A stretch of DNA of 64,000 nucleotides, from assembly GCF_019679435.2 (NCBI RefSeq), contig NZ_CP139781.1:5514001-5578000 (forward strand), written 5' to 3'. The stretch comes from Actomonas aquatica. Lineage in GTDB: Bacteria; Verrucomicrobiota; Verrucomicrobiia; Opitutales; Opitutaceae. The position numbers and the translations under genes are program-made. The notes beneath the pieces were generated by a model. The model was not told where the DNA came from, did not search any database, and saw only the letters and a program-made list of their open reading frames with translations. This document shows, in pieces, positions 25,501 to 34,149 of the stretch. Every line of letters starts with the position of its first letter. Positions within the stretch are counted from its first letter, which is position 1.

Positions 25501-26158
25501 CGGGCTGGCCGGCGATGCTCGTGCGGGCGTCGTAGAGGTTGGTCTGGAGGTAGAAGTCGATCCAGCCGTCGCGATCGTAGTCGGCGAAGTTGGCCATGCC
25601 GGAGGCGTCGACGACGGCGACGCCGCGGGCGGCGGCTTCCTCGCGGAAGGTGCCGTCGCGCTGGTTGATGAAGAGCTGGTTGGGCGCGCCGAAACGGCAG
25701 ACGTAAAGGTCGAGCCAACCATCGTTGTCGACGTCGACAAAGGCCGCGCCCTGTTTCCACTCGCCGCTGTCGTCGCCGACGCCGGCGGCGGTGGTGACGT
25801 CCTCGAAGCGGAAGTCGCCGAGGTTGCGGTAGAGGCGACCGGATTCGAGTTTGCTGTTGATGAAGAGATCGGGGCGGCCGTCGTGGTCGAAGTCGCCCAC
25901 GGCGATGCCGCTGCCCATGGCGCCGATGGCGTATTCGGTGTGGCGCTCGGCCCACATGCGCGGGTCGTCGTAGGCGTTGGTTTGGGCGATGCCGGTGTGC
26001 TCGGGGGGCAGGGCGGTGAAGGTGGGCGCGGAGGCGTCGCCGGAGCGTGGGGCGAAGGGTTGGGCGTGGGGCAGGGCGGCGTGCAGGCAGGCGCCACTCA
26101 AGATGCCGAGCAGCAGGCTGATGGGAGAGAAAATGGAGGGGCGGGGAGGGCGCTTCAT
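22583..26158 (-). CDS. CRTAC1-type FG-GAP/VCBS repeat protein with ASPIC/UnbV domains
   Basis: A 1191-residue exported protein. The signal peptide (about residues 12-28) is followed by many FG-GAP/VCBS beta-propeller units with calcium-binding signatures such as DFDHDGRPDLF, DVDNDGWLDLYV, DLDNDGDLDLFITNG and DFDNDGDLDLVYVN. Two ASPIC/UnbV domains are seen, one near residues 520-590 (GLGVRVELVTASGTQVRQL) and one at the C-terminus (AIGAAVSLVVKGQTQQRFEI). Such proteins are abundant in Verrucomicrobiota and Planctomycetota and are thought to be cell-surface or periplasmic; no activity is established. It pairs with the downstream esterase. The coding strand is strongly G+C skewed, which creates long antisense frames that are not genes. 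Confidence 0.9.
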   Translation of the reverse strand: MKRPPRPSIFSPISLLLGILSGACLHAALPHAQPFAPRSGDASAPTFTALPPEHTGIAQTNAYDDPRMWAERHTEYAIGAMGSGIAVGDFDHDGRPDLFINSKLESGRLYRNLGDFRFEDVTTAAGVGDDSGEWKQGAAFVDVDNDGWLDLYVCRFGAPNQLFINQRDGTFREEAAARGVAVVDASGMANFADYDRDGWIDFYLQTNLYDARTSIAGQPDRLFRNRGDGTFTEVTAAAGLSTAPSQGHSATWWDYDEDGFLDLYVANDFSPPDHLYRNNGDGTFTDVIDESVPHTPFSSMGSDLGDVNNDGHIDLFVADMAGTTYEFTQRGLADTRSQQDPAQNEDRSTAAQQLSNVLYLGTGSRRVLEAAHLAGLEGTDWTWSPRFADLDNDGDLDLFITNGMDREQNNLDLIERKLTTANLYDRIRLTKASPVLRQRNLVYANHGDLQFEDVGAAWGLDHLGVSFGSALADFDNDGDLDLVYVNFQGPPTVLRNDAPTGNAVIIDLRGGGQNRYGLGVRVELVTASGTQVRQLTSARGYLSTSEPALHFGLGADERIETLRVYWQANAPDEFHDLSANHRYTVTGTTTPGTADVPVGPPQPLFTTTSARLNLAITQPEESREGTVDQPLLPFRFNRRGPALAVGDINGDGTDELFFGATTQRGLRLAWLTGERYQYPDLGPLGTPPPINAGPVLVFDANGDGADDLLLTAGGAALPAEEPEYEPQLWLNRGNGGLDPAPAGFLPSLPLSVGAAVAADFDRDGRLDLFLGARLFPGYYPEAPTSALLLQRDDRLADVTDTFAPDLRAPGLVTSALASDIDADGWIDLIVALEWGEVRCFRNEQGQRLVDATRELGFDRAGTGLWSSLASADFNADGRPDYVLGNHGRNSLLRASPAQPLHLFSGRFARRGDPQLVLAIWDQDRLVPVLSRNELARAITEVRRRFPSNDRYAAASLTEILGADALAAATVYRATELRSGVLLSQPDGRYTFTPLPPLAQLAPLQGMATGDFDHDGHTDLLFAANDYAPIPAVGSFDSSLGGLLRGDGQGGFTFMPSFDSGISIPGAARALALTDFNRDGFADAVVTRNDATTLAFRATSPANSRPLAVRLHGRGGNPHAIGAAVSLVVKGQTQQRFEIHAGSGQISQSTSTVFFALPIDLPADAHLQIRWPSGTTVNVPLPATGPYLDLHE

Positions 26159-26291
26159 GCTCGCGTGATTCCGAACGAACGGGGTAGTCGTAGGACGTCG
26201 TTTTTCGTCCGGGAAAGACGACTGAACCGCTGGCTTTTGACTGGGTCAAGGATGGCGGTTTTGCCCCGTGCCCAACCCCTGTTTTTGCCTG

Positions 26292-28700
26292 ATGCCCGCT
26301 TCGGTTTCTCCTGCCTCAACTCCTGCCTCAATTGTCCGCCGCCATGCGTGGTGGATCGCGCTGATCGGGGCGCTGTTGGTGCAGTGGATGGGCACGCTGC
26401 GCGGTATTGCGCGGGTGGAGGCGTTGTCGGCGATGCCCACGTGGTCGGTGGATGCACCGGCGGTGGTGGAGGACTCGCCGACGGGTTATACGAAGGGGCA
26501 GCGACGGTTGATCGTGCCGGGGCATCATAATCCGAGTTTTTGGTGGATCACCGAAGCGCAGCAGGCGGCGGCTGAGGGCGTGTGGCGGCTGCGGTCGGTG
26601 GACTACGATGCGGCCCCGGACGGGCGCACGATTCAGCGCACCTCGCCGTATCGGTGGTGGCTGATCGTGGTCGGCTGGGGACGGAGTGTAGTGACGGGTG
26701 AACCGCTGGGCGCAGCGATCGAAGGCGGGGCTTTGGTGGCGGATCCCTTACTGCTGAGTCTGCTGTTGGTGGGTGGCGTGATTTATACGGTGCGGCGGGT
26801 GGGCAGCGTGGCGGGCGCGATGGTGGCGGTGGGCGGCGTGGCTCTGTTTCCGCTCGCGGCGGGATTTCAGGCCGGCGCGCCGGATGCCCATGCCTTGGGC
26901 TGGGTGTTGGCGGTGGGCAGCGTGTGGCCGTTGGTGCTCGGGCGTGGGCGGATGGATTTTGCGGTGGCGGGGGTGCTGGGCGGCATCGGGTTCTGGAATA
27001 ACGCGGGCGTGCAGGCGCCGTTGCTGGTGGCGCTGGCGGTGGGGGCGTTGCTGCGGAGCTGGCTGCGGCCGGAGGACGTTGCGGCGAGTGCGTGGCGGAG
27101 CTGGGCGGCGAGTGGTGCGGTGGTGACGCTGGCGGCGAGTGTGTGCGAGTTTGGTTTAGGCGCTGAGGGCGGGAGCCTGGCGGCGGTGCATCCGGTGCAT
27201 GCCGTGGCGTGGTGGGGGCTGGGCGAAGTGTTGGTGGGGTTGCAGGCCTGGCGGCGGGATGGTCGGGCGGCAGTCGGTGGACTGGGAGCGATGGTATTGG
27301 GCGGCGGCGTGGTGGCGGTGTTGGCGTGGCCGATCGTGGGCTGGTGGCTGGGCTCGGGGGGGCTGTGGGCAGGGGATTTTTATGCGCGGGAGTTGGCGAA
27401 TCATCCGGCGGGTGGCGTAGCGCCGAGTCTGGGGGCGTGGTTGCAGCAGGCGGGTGGTGGCGCGGCGAAGGCGGCGACCTTGGTGCCGCTGGGTTTGGTG
27501 ATTGCGGCGGTCGTGTTGGGATGGCGACGGGTGGAAGACGGCACGCGGGGACGTTTGTTGTTGGTGGGTGGGGCGACGGTGGTGGTGGCGGTGCTGGCGA
27601 GCATGCAGCTGCGGTGGTGGAATCTGCTCGACGGGCTGGCGCTGGTGAGTCTGGCGGTGTGGTTTGCCGGGGAGGGCGCCAAACGCTGGGTGATGCCGAC
27701 GATGGTGGTGGTATTGTTGGTGCCAGGTTTGGTGGTGGGTTGGCCGCAGGGCGTGGGGCGTGATGGAGAAGTGGATACAACGCCCCGGGAGGCGGCGGCG
27801 TTGGTCGAACGGGATTTGGCGTATTGGTTGCGCGAGCGCGGCGGCGAGGAGGTGCCGGTGGTGTTCTCGACGCCGATTGTTTCCGGGGCTTTGGCTTATT
27901 ATGGCGGCATGCGGGCGATCACGTCTGCCGATGAAAGCAATGAGGATGGTTTGCTCACGGCGGTGCGCTTGGCGGCGGCGAACACGGAGCAGGAGATTCA
28001 GCTGCTGATCGAGTCGCGTGGAGTGACCGACATCGTGCTGCCGTTGTGGGATCCGGCGCTGGATCAGTTGGTGCGACGGGGCTACGGCGTGCCGGAAGGA
28101 GACCCGCTGCCGCGGGATGCCTTTGCGGCGGCGCTGTTGGATTGGGATGTGCCGCTGTGGCTGCGGCCGTGGGATTATGTGATTCCGCGGGAGGCGCCGT
28201 ATTTGGAGTTGGGGCTCACGGCGTTTGCGGTGGGCGAGCCGCAGGCGGAGGAGCTGGCGCTGAGTCGGTTGGCCGATTTTTTTGTGCAGCGCGGTCAGTT
28301 GGTCGAGGCGCAGGGCGTGCGTGGAGTCTTGGCCAATTATCCGCGTAGTGCCGTGGCCATGACAGCGATGGCGCGGGTGGATGTGGCGGTGCGGGACGTG
28401 GCGCGGCTGAATGAGGTGCTGACGAATCTGGTGCCGATGTTGTCGCGGCGTTCGGCGCGGGACTTGCCGCCGGATCGGCGGGTGAGTCTGGCCACGGTGT
28501 TTGCGCGCGTGCAGCGGATGGATTTGGCGCGACCGCAGATTGAGGCGGCGTTGGCGGAGCTGGACGCGGCGACTCTGCGGACGTGGAATCCCGGCGCGGT
28601 GGTGGATTTGTTGACGGTGAGCGAAGGGCTTGGGGTGGAGTGGCCCGATGCGGAAGTGAGAGACGTGGCGGTGAAGTTGTTGCCGGTGGGGGTGAGGTGA
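26292..28700 (+). CDS. polytopic membrane protein with soluble C-terminal domain (GT-C-like?)
   Basis: About 802 residues. The first transmembrane helix is near residues 18-38, a periplasmic loop of about 100 residues follows, and then there are at least eight more hydrophobic segments up to about residue 480 (LLLSLLLVGGVIYTV, VLAVGSVWPLVLG, VVVLLVPGLVVGW). A soluble C-terminal part of about 300 residues has helical repeat character (LADFFVQRGQLVEAQGVRGV, MDLARPQIEAALAELD). The layout resembles GT-C oligosaccharyl transferase-type proteins, but I cannot point to a diagnostic catalytic motif, so the call is tentative. The ATG at 26292 is preferred over a GTG at 26268. It is divergent from the FG-GAP gene. 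After its stop begins a repeat-rich gap. Confidence 0.65.
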   Translation: MPASVSPASTPASIVRRHAWWIALIGALLVQWMGTLRGIARVEALSAMPTWSVDAPAVVEDSPTGYTKGQRRLIVPGHHNPSFWWITEAQQAAAEGVWRLRSVDYDAAPDGRTIQRTSPYRWWLIVVGWGRSVVTGEPLGAAIEGGALVADPLLLSLLLVGGVIYTVRRVGSVAGAMVAVGGVALFPLAAGFQAGAPDAHALGWVLAVGSVWPLVLGRGRMDFAVAGVLGGIGFWNNAGVQAPLLVALAVGALLRSWLRPEDVAASAWRSWAASGAVVTLAASVCEFGLGAEGGSLAAVHPVHAVAWWGLGEVLVGLQAWRRDGRAAVGGLGAMVLGGGVVAVLAWPIVGWWLGSGGLWAGDFYARELANHPAGGVAPSLGAWLQQAGGGAAKAATLVPLGLVIAAVVLGWRRVEDGTRGRLLLVGGATVVVAVLASMQLRWWNLLDGLALVSLAVWFAGEGAKRWVMPTMVVVLLVPGLVVGWPQGVGRDGEVDTTPREAAALVERDLAYWLRERGGEEVPVVFSTPIVSGALAYYGGMRAITSADESNEDGLLTAVRLAAANTEQEIQLLIESRGVTDIVLPLWDPALDQLVRRGYGVPEGDPLPRDAFAAALLDWDVPLWLRPWDYVIPREAPYLELGLTAFAVGEPQAEELALSRLADFFVQRGQLVEAQGVRGVLANYPRSAVAMTAMARVDVAVRDVARLNEVLTNLVPMLSRRSARDLPPDRRVSLATVFARVQRMDLARPQIEAALAELDAATLRTWNPGAVVDLLTVSEGLGVEWPDAEVRDVAVKLLPVGVR

Positions 28701-28724
28701 GGCGGCGGGGTGCGGGGTGCGGAA

Positions 28725-28773
28725 TTCGGGATTCGAGATACGGGATTCGGGATGCGGGATGCGGGATGGGGGA
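28725..28773. repeat. 7-bp tandem repeat ATTCGGG / ATGCGGG
   Basis: Seven consecutive heptamers of the form ATTCGGG, ATTCGAG, ATACGGG, ATTCGGG, ATGCGGG, ATGCGGG, ATGGGGG lie 24 bp after the membrane-protein stop. The unit is too short for CRISPR and no spacers are present. Confidence 0.85.
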
Positions 28774-28833
28774 GGGCGAGGAGGTTGAACTGCGAAAGGC
28801 GCGAAGAGGTGGAGTGGGGGGGGCCCACGGAAC

Positions 28834-29097
28834 ACACGGAAAGACACGGATGGAGGGGGTTGTTCGTTGGGGGGCTTGTCGGCTTTGCGACCTTGGCGGT
28901 CTTTGCTGCGGTAGCTTCGGAGCTCGGGGGTGACGATGTCGGGCGTGAAGCCCGACCCACAGGTGGGGGGGCGGAGGGGCAGGGGCTGACGCCGCCCGGA
29001 GGTCGGCGTCCACCTTGGGCATCTATGTGATGGCGTGGCGGTGGATCGGGCTGCGGCGGAGAGGTAGGGTTAGCGCAAGCAAGCTTGCGGCCTACGG
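28834..29097. repeat. mosaic of short intergenic repeats
   Basis: The 500-bp gap 28701-29201 holds no gene that I can support. Besides the heptamers it contains an ACACGGAAAGACACGGATGG unit (about 28834-28853), the hairpin GTCGGGCGTGAAGCCCGACC (28938), the unit CCGCCCGGAGGTCGGCGTCC (28992), and a single BIME-like half GTTAGCGCAAGCAAGCTTGC (from 29069, preceded by GAGAGGTAG). An ORF in this region on the minus strand is made of repeat sequence. Confidence 0.7.
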
Positions 29098-29130
29098 GGG
29101 GGGATTGAGCGTCTCGCTGCCGTGCGGGGC

Positions 29131-29163
29131 AAAAAAATCGCCGCCCCGGAGTGGGGCGGCGAT
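29131..29163 (-). terminator. rho-independent terminator of the 1228-residue TonB receptor gene
   Basis: On the minus strand an 11-bp perfect stem ATCGCCGCCCC / GGGGCGGCGAT with a 5-nt loop, followed by seven T. It lies about 40 bp after the receptor stop. Confidence 0.9.
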
Positions 29164-29201
29164 GCGTTGTTCGATTTCGTTAGGTGACCTGAACCGTTAC
29201 C

Positions 29202-32200
29202 TTAGAACGAGAAGGTGTTGGTGAGGAACCAATCCTGCGACGGGGCGATACGCACACCGGCAATCGTGGAATTGTCCGGTTGGATCGAGACGGGGATCAG
29301 CTCCTTGCCGGCAAACGCGTTGCGAACGTTGAGCTGGATCTTCCAGTCGATCTTTTCGGTGAGCTTGCGGGAGTAGCTGGCCCACAGGTCGATGGCGTCC
29401 TCGGACGGGCCCATGATCGGGTTGTCGAGGTCGAAGCCGTAGGTGGCGGCGTCGATCGGCACCAGCGGATAGCCGATGGCGACCTCGTCCTGCCAACGGT
29501 AGCTGCCGCCGACGCTGACGTCCTTCAGGAAGCCTTCCTTGAAGGTGTAGTTGGTGACGAAGCGGAAGCTCCATTCACGCAGCTCGGGGACGGCGGTGCC
29601 TTCCTGGAGCTTCATGCGGACGTATTCCGCGCGCCACGGCGCGTAGATGCTCGGGCCGATGGCGCCACCGAGGCCACCCCAACGCGGCAGGTTGCCGGCC
29701 GGGCTGTAACCGTTGGAGGCGGTGGAATCGAGGAGCATGGAGTCCATGTATTCGACCCATTCGTTGATGGTCTCACCACCGACGTTGTTGCGGTAGGCTT
29801 TGGTCTGAGAAGCGTTGAACGCGACGCGCCAGTTGGGCGTGGGGTTCGCGGTGAGCTCAAACTCGTAACCCTTGGTGAGGGTGTCGGCGGTGACGGCGAA
29901 GTTGGCCGGAGCCGACGGGGAGTAGGTGGTCACACGGCTGGTGTCCGACGGAGTGTGGGCCGCGGGATCCGCTTCGTAGATGGAACGGAGGGTGAGGTCG
30001 GAGAGGGCGACCGGCTCGAAGTTCCAGGCCTCGAAGAAGCCCTTGGAGTCGAGCCAAGCTTGGATCTCATTCCAGCGACCGATCATCTGGTCTTCCAGTG
30101 CGAGCTCCTCGGGGGAGTATTCCTCCACGTGATACGGGAGGCTCGGATCGCCATCGATGGGGAAGGCGTTGGAAGCGTGGTTACGATAGCTGTATTGGTC
30201 GCGGGTGCTCCAGTCGTAGGCGCTCAGGTCGTAGAGGAAGATGTTCCGCCACATGAGGCCGTTGGAGACGGTGGAACCGATGTTCCACGAGCTGAGGTCG
30301 GTGCGATCCAGCTTCACGGAGGACTCATACTTCACAGCGCGGAGGCTGAAGCGGCCGTCCTTGGTGGAGAGGAGGATACCGTAGTCCTTGGTCTCGCCGC
30401 TCGGGTTATCGATCGGGTTGCCGTAGATGTCATTGCGCACGTTACCCACTTCGAAGTTGGAGGACTTGTTGTAGGTGAGGCTGACATTGAGGGGCAGAGG
30501 ATCGCGGTCACCGAAGAGGCGGTTGACGTGGAGCACGATGCCACCGCTGATGGACTCATCCTCGAGGATGCGGTCCGGAGCGTAGTCGGTCGGCAGGCCG
30601 TAGTCGCTGCCCTGACCGGGGGTCAGGTTGAGGGTGGCACGGTAGCCGGAGGCGCGAGCGGTGTCGTCGCGGCTCTTCACTTCATCCGAGCGCCAGCCGA
30701 GGGTGGTGACGATGGCGTCGTTCCAGAGAAAGCCCTGCCAGGAGATGGCGGTGGACTCGGTCTCACGTTGGCCAAGACGGGCGGAGGTGACGAGGCGCGG
30801 GTCAGCACCGTTGTCGTAGCTCCACATGTAGAGGCCCTGTTGACGCCAGCCGACGTAGTTGGCCGGGTTGGAGTTCTGGTAGTAACTCGGTTGATCGGCC
30901 GGGAAGTCATCGCTGAACATCGGGTCGAGGTTGGCGGGGACGGTCCAAGGGCTGTCGAAGGCGACGTTGGAGTTCCAGGTGGTGTCGAAGACAAGCACGT
31001 TGCTGCTGTTCAGGTCGATGTTGCCGTTGATGCCGCCGATGTTGGCGGCGGAGGCCGAACCGACGTTGAGCAGGGAGTCGCCGATGTAGATGATGCCGGC
31101 CGGGACGCGGTCGGTGAAGGGCTGGGTGGAACCGTCGCCACCGTGGGCGAAGGCGGCCCAGGCCTGGTCATTGGCCTTGCGATTCCAGCTGCGGGACTCG
31201 GTCACAAAATCCTCGGAGCTGAACACGGCATTTACGCGGTGTTTGCCGAAGAGCTTGGCGAGGAAGCTGTCGCGCTCGAGGAAGTCGGAGCCGCGGAGTT
31301 CACCGAAGACCGAGGCGCGGTAGTATTCACGCTCGCTGGTGTATTTGGAGCCCGTCCCACCGGCGCCGGAGGTCACGAACGGACGACCGACGTTGGGGTT
31401 GGGAGAGAGGTCATCCCATGATTCCAACACGTCGACGGAGATGGTCGGGTTGTAGCCGAGGAAGGACTCACCACCGCGGGAGTATTCCTGCTTGTCGTAG
31501 CTGAGCTGGATACCGACGCGGTCGTTGAGGGCGGTCTGCGAGAGGTCGAGGTTGTAGGCGTCCCACTCCTGCCACTCACGCTTGTTATCGCCATCGATAA
31601 GGACGTTGTAGAAGTCGAAGAGGCCGGGGTCCTTGATATACTCCGCGCGATACTGACCATAGGAAGCGAGCGGGAGGTTCAGATTGTTGGCGGCGCCGTT
31701 GAGGGTGCCGACCGACACGAACGGAGCCGGGTAGAGGCGACCGATGATACCGTCGGCGCGACCGCGGGTGGTGCCATCGGCGTTACGAGCGCCGTTGTTG
31801 ATGAAGCCGGAGCGAGCGTCGAGGACGGTGCCGCTGTCGCCATCAATCAGCCAGAAGGGCTGCTGGGCGTTGAGGTTGGCTCCACTGAACCACGGATTGT
31901 AGTAGTCGCCGCCGGAGTTGGAGTATTCGGCGAAGGAGGTGAAGGGATCCGGGACCGTGACCTTATCCATACCACCGAAGGGATTGGCGTCGGAAACGGT
32001 GGAGGAGCGGAACCACGGAGAGACCGAGTCCTGCGGGGTGACCACGCGGGGGCGGTTGGCCGTGATCTCACCATTCTCATACTTGAACTTGATGCTGGTA
32101 TGAGCGGAGTCGCCGAAGAGCTTCGGGTCGAAACGCAGGGCCACGTAACCGCGTTCGTCGTCCTCGAAGGCCGGCTTTTGGCGGTATTTTTGGCTGTCCC

Positions 32201-32888
32201 AGACGCCGGCCACGCGAACGGCAAAGACGTCGTCGATGACCTCTTTGTTGACGTTGAAGCTGGCGCGGATGGAGGCGTTGGAGCCGACGCGGAAGTCGAC
32301 TTGGCCGGCATCGCGGAAGCTGGCGTTGGCGAGCGAAGCGTTGATGATACCGGCGGGCTTACCGAGACCGAAGAGGATCGAGTTCGGACCGCGCTGGATG
32401 TCGACGCGATCGGTGTTGTAGGAATCCCAGGGGATGTCCGACACGAAGTAGTCGCGGGTGTTTTCGGCCGCACTCAGACCACGCACACGGTTGACCGTGT
32501 TGGGGGCGAGCAGGCGGCTGGTCTCGTTGAGGACGGCGCCGTTACCGAGACCGGTGTAGGTGCCGAGGGTGCCCGAGACCTCGGTATTGGTGGTGTATTG
32601 CAGCAGGGAGGCGTTGTCGGTGGCACCGACGTCCTGCAGGAATTCTTTGGTGACGACGGAAATGGCGGAGCCAACGTCGCGCAGGTCAGTGCGGATGCGG
32701 GTGCCAGCGAGAGTCTCGGTGGCGACGTAACCATTTTCATCGGAAGCGGTGACTTCGAACGGGGAGAGCACGATGGTCTCATCCATATCGAGTTCATCCG
32801 ACGCAGCTGGCGCGGTTTGCGCCGATAGCGAGCAGGCCCCGGCAAGAGCCAGGGCGGCTAACAGGGTGTTGGATTTAGTAGGTTTCAT
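29202..32888 (-). CDS. large TonB-dependent outer membrane receptor
   Basis: A 1228-residue receptor with a signal peptide (cut after SLSAQ), then DETIVLSPFEVTASDENGYV, the start typical of the large Opitutaceae receptors. Plug-domain segments are AGTRIRTDLRDVGSAISVV, RVRGLSAAENTRDYF, and DRVDIQRGPNSILFGLGKPA; a long barrel follows, ending in DWFLTNTFSF with the terminal aromatic residue. No STN domain is present, so it does not itself signal in the FecA manner. It is far longer than siderophore receptors (about 700-800) and resembles receptors used for polysaccharide- or plant-derived ligands. A fecI/fecR-like pair lies upstream on the same strand, separated by a terminator, and may control it. 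Confidence 0.93.
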   Translation of the reverse strand: MKPTKSNTLLAALALAGACSLSAQTAPAASDELDMDETIVLSPFEVTASDENGYVATETLAGTRIRTDLRDVGSAISVVTKEFLQDVGATDNASLLQYTTNTEVSGTLGTYTGLGNGAVLNETSRLLAPNTVNRVRGLSAAENTRDYFVSDIPWDSYNTDRVDIQRGPNSILFGLGKPAGIINASLANASFRDAGQVDFRVGSNASIRASFNVNKEVIDDVFAVRVAGVWDSQKYRQKPAFEDDERGYVALRFDPKLFGDSAHTSIKFKYENGEITANRPRVVTPQDSVSPWFRSSTVSDANPFGGMDKVTVPDPFTSFAEYSNSGGDYYNPWFSGANLNAQQPFWLIDGDSGTVLDARSGFINNGARNADGTTRGRADGIIGRLYPAPFVSVGTLNGAANNLNLPLASYGQYRAEYIKDPGLFDFYNVLIDGDNKREWQEWDAYNLDLSQTALNDRVGIQLSYDKQEYSRGGESFLGYNPTISVDVLESWDDLSPNPNVGRPFVTSGAGGTGSKYTSEREYYRASVFGELRGSDFLERDSFLAKLFGKHRVNAVFSSEDFVTESRSWNRKANDQAWAAFAHGGDGSTQPFTDRVPAGIIYIGDSLLNVGSASAANIGGINGNIDLNSSNVLVFDTTWNSNVAFDSPWTVPANLDPMFSDDFPADQPSYYQNSNPANYVGWRQQGLYMWSYDNGADPRLVTSARLGQRETESTAISWQGFLWNDAIVTTLGWRSDEVKSRDDTARASGYRATLNLTPGQGSDYGLPTDYAPDRILEDESISGGIVLHVNRLFGDRDPLPLNVSLTYNKSSNFEVGNVRNDIYGNPIDNPSGETKDYGILLSTKDGRFSLRAVKYESSVKLDRTDLSSWNIGSTVSNGLMWRNIFLYDLSAYDWSTRDQYSYRNHASNAFPIDGDPSLPYHVEEYSPEELALEDQMIGRWNEIQAWLDSKGFFEAWNFEPVALSDLTLRSIYEADPAAHTPSDTSRVTTYSPSAPANFAVTADTLTKGYEFELTANPTPNWRVAFNASQTKAYRNNVGGETINEWVEYMDSMLLDSTASNGYSPAGNLPRWGGLGGAIGPSIYAPWRAEYVRMKLQEGTAVPELREWSFRFVTNYTFKEGFLKDVSVGGSYRWQDEVAIGYPLVPIDAATYGFDLDNPIMGPSEDAIDLWASYSRKLTEKIDWKIQLNVRNAFAGKELIPVSIQPDNSTIAGVRIAPSQDWFLTNTFSF

Positions 32889-33049
32889 TCCAGGTTAGGA
32901 AGCGAAACCCGACCGAAGCGGGGTAGGTGTAAGCGCAACAAGGCCACACGGAGCCGGTGGGGTAGGGTTTCATGGGGGTTAGGGGTGGGGCGGGCGCAGA
33001 TGGACCCGCCCTACTAGCCGTTGAGACGGACTGCTGGATGAGTTCCGCC

Positions 33050-33081
33050 AAAAAAAACTTCGCCGATTGGGCGAAGTTTTT
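33050..33081 (-). terminator. bidirectional-type terminator after fecR-like gene
   Basis: Stem CTTCGCC / GGCGAAG with loop GATTG, flanked by eight A on the left and five T on the right, so on the minus strand it ends in T8. It separates the sigma/anti-sigma pair from the receptor gene, which must have its own promoter in 32889-33049. Confidence 0.85.
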
Positions 33082-33136
33082 GGCGTGACGGGGGGCGAGT
33101 CGGGAGGGCTGCGCGTGGGGGCCGCTCCGGGTGGGC

Positions 33137-34144
33137 TCAGCGGCGGCTGAGCACGAGCGTGTCGCCTTCGTTGCGGGCTTGGATGTCGAAACCGAGATCC
33201 AGCAGGCGCACGAAAGCCTCGACGTTGTCGGCGCGGAAGGTGCCGCCGATCACCATGTTGCCGGTGGCGGCGTCGGCGAGGACGAGTTGCCGACGGTTGT
33301 AGCGGTTAAATTCGGCGATGACCTCGCGCAGCGGGGTGCCGGTGAATTCGAGACGCAGGGAATGCCAGGCCAGCCGGGCTTCCATTTCGGCGGGGGAGAG
33401 TTCGGCCACCTCGAAACCGGCCGGCAGCGTGGGCGAAAGGCGGGCTTCCTGGCCGACGCGCAGCGAAGGCACGAGGGGGGCGGTGGCCAGAGAGGCGGTT
33501 GTTTCCTTGAGCTGCACTTCGCCCTCGGTGACGAGCACGGACACGTCCTCGGGAGCGAGGGCGATGTTGAAGGCGGTGCCGACGGCGCGCACGCGGTAGT
33601 CGCCGACTTGGACGACGAAGGGACGGTGGGGGTTCTTGGCTACGATGAAGTGGGCTTCGCCTTGCACGAGACGCACGGCGCGGACGGACGGCGTGAAGTC
33701 GACTTCCACCCGGGCGGAGGTGTTCAGCTCGATGAGGGAACCGTCCTCGAGAGTGAGGCGGCGGGGCGCCGGGTGCATGATGACGCCGGATTCGTCGGAG
33801 ACGGGGGCGGGGTCACGTAGGGAGAGCAGGCTGAGCACGACGGCCAGGGTGGCCGCGAGGGCGGAGCCAAAAACGATGCGCCGGCGCCAGCGGGAACGGC
33901 GGTGGCGCGGGAGGAGCAGGTCGGCGTTGGGTTTGGTGCTGTGGTTGGGGCTCCACTGGTGGAGGGCTTCCAATCGATCCCAAGCCCGGGAGAGGCGGGC
34001 GATCTCGGCTCCGTGGGTCGGGTCTTCACTGAGCCATTGCAAGTAGGCGTCCTGTTCCGCCGGGGTGAAACCACGATCGCGCGCGGCCATCCATCTGGCG
34101 GCGGCGGCTTCGGCCGAAGAGGAGTTGGACTCGGAGTCGGACAT
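33137..34144 (-). CDS. FecR-family anti-sigma / sigma regulator
   Basis: A 335-residue inner-membrane regulator that relays an outer-membrane signal to its partner ECF sigma factor. Seen: N-terminal cytoplasmic part with AARWMAARDRGFTPAEQDAYLQWL typical of FecR (DUF4880), one transmembrane helix near residues 88-110 (IVFGSALAATLAVVLSLL), the FecR core (LTLEDGSLIELNTSARV, VRLVQGEAHFIVAKNPHRPF, VRAVGTAFNIA, VTEGEVQL), and a C-terminal STN-like segment (LREVIAEFNRYNRRQLVLAD). The ATG at 34144 lies 5 bp after the sigma gene stop; the longer frame upstream overlaps the sigma gene and is not used. The likely target receptor is the 1228-residue one downstream, although that one lacks an STN domain. 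Confidence 0.92.
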   Translation of the reverse strand: MSDSESNSSSAEAAAARWMAARDRGFTPAEQDAYLQWLSEDPTHGAEIARLSRAWDRLEALHQWSPNHSTKPNADLLLPRHRRSRWRRRIVFGSALAATLAVVLSLLSLRDPAPVSDESGVIMHPAPRRLTLEDGSLIELNTSARVEVDFTPSVRAVRLVQGEAHFIVAKNPHRPFVVQVGDYRVRAVGTAFNIALAPEDVSVLVTEGEVQLKETTASLATAPLVPSLRVGQEARLSPTLPAGFEVAELSPAEMEARLAWHSLRLEFTGTPLREVIAEFNRYNRRQLVLADAATGNMVIGGTFRADNVEAFVRLLDLGFDIQARNEGDTLVLSRR

Positions 34145-34149
34145 CGGGT

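Noticed and set aside
26292-28700. Firm assignment as STT3-type oligosaccharyl transferase
   Set aside because: No WWDYG-like or DxD motif could be located; only the topology is similar.
28725-28773. Possible CRISPR array
   Set aside because: The repeat unit is 7 bp without spacers, and no cas gene is in the window.
28216-29022. Minus-strand frames of 200-270 codons in and after the membrane-protein gene
   Set aside because: They run through repeat sequence and the antisense of a coding gene; Pro/Arg/Ser-rich without homology features.
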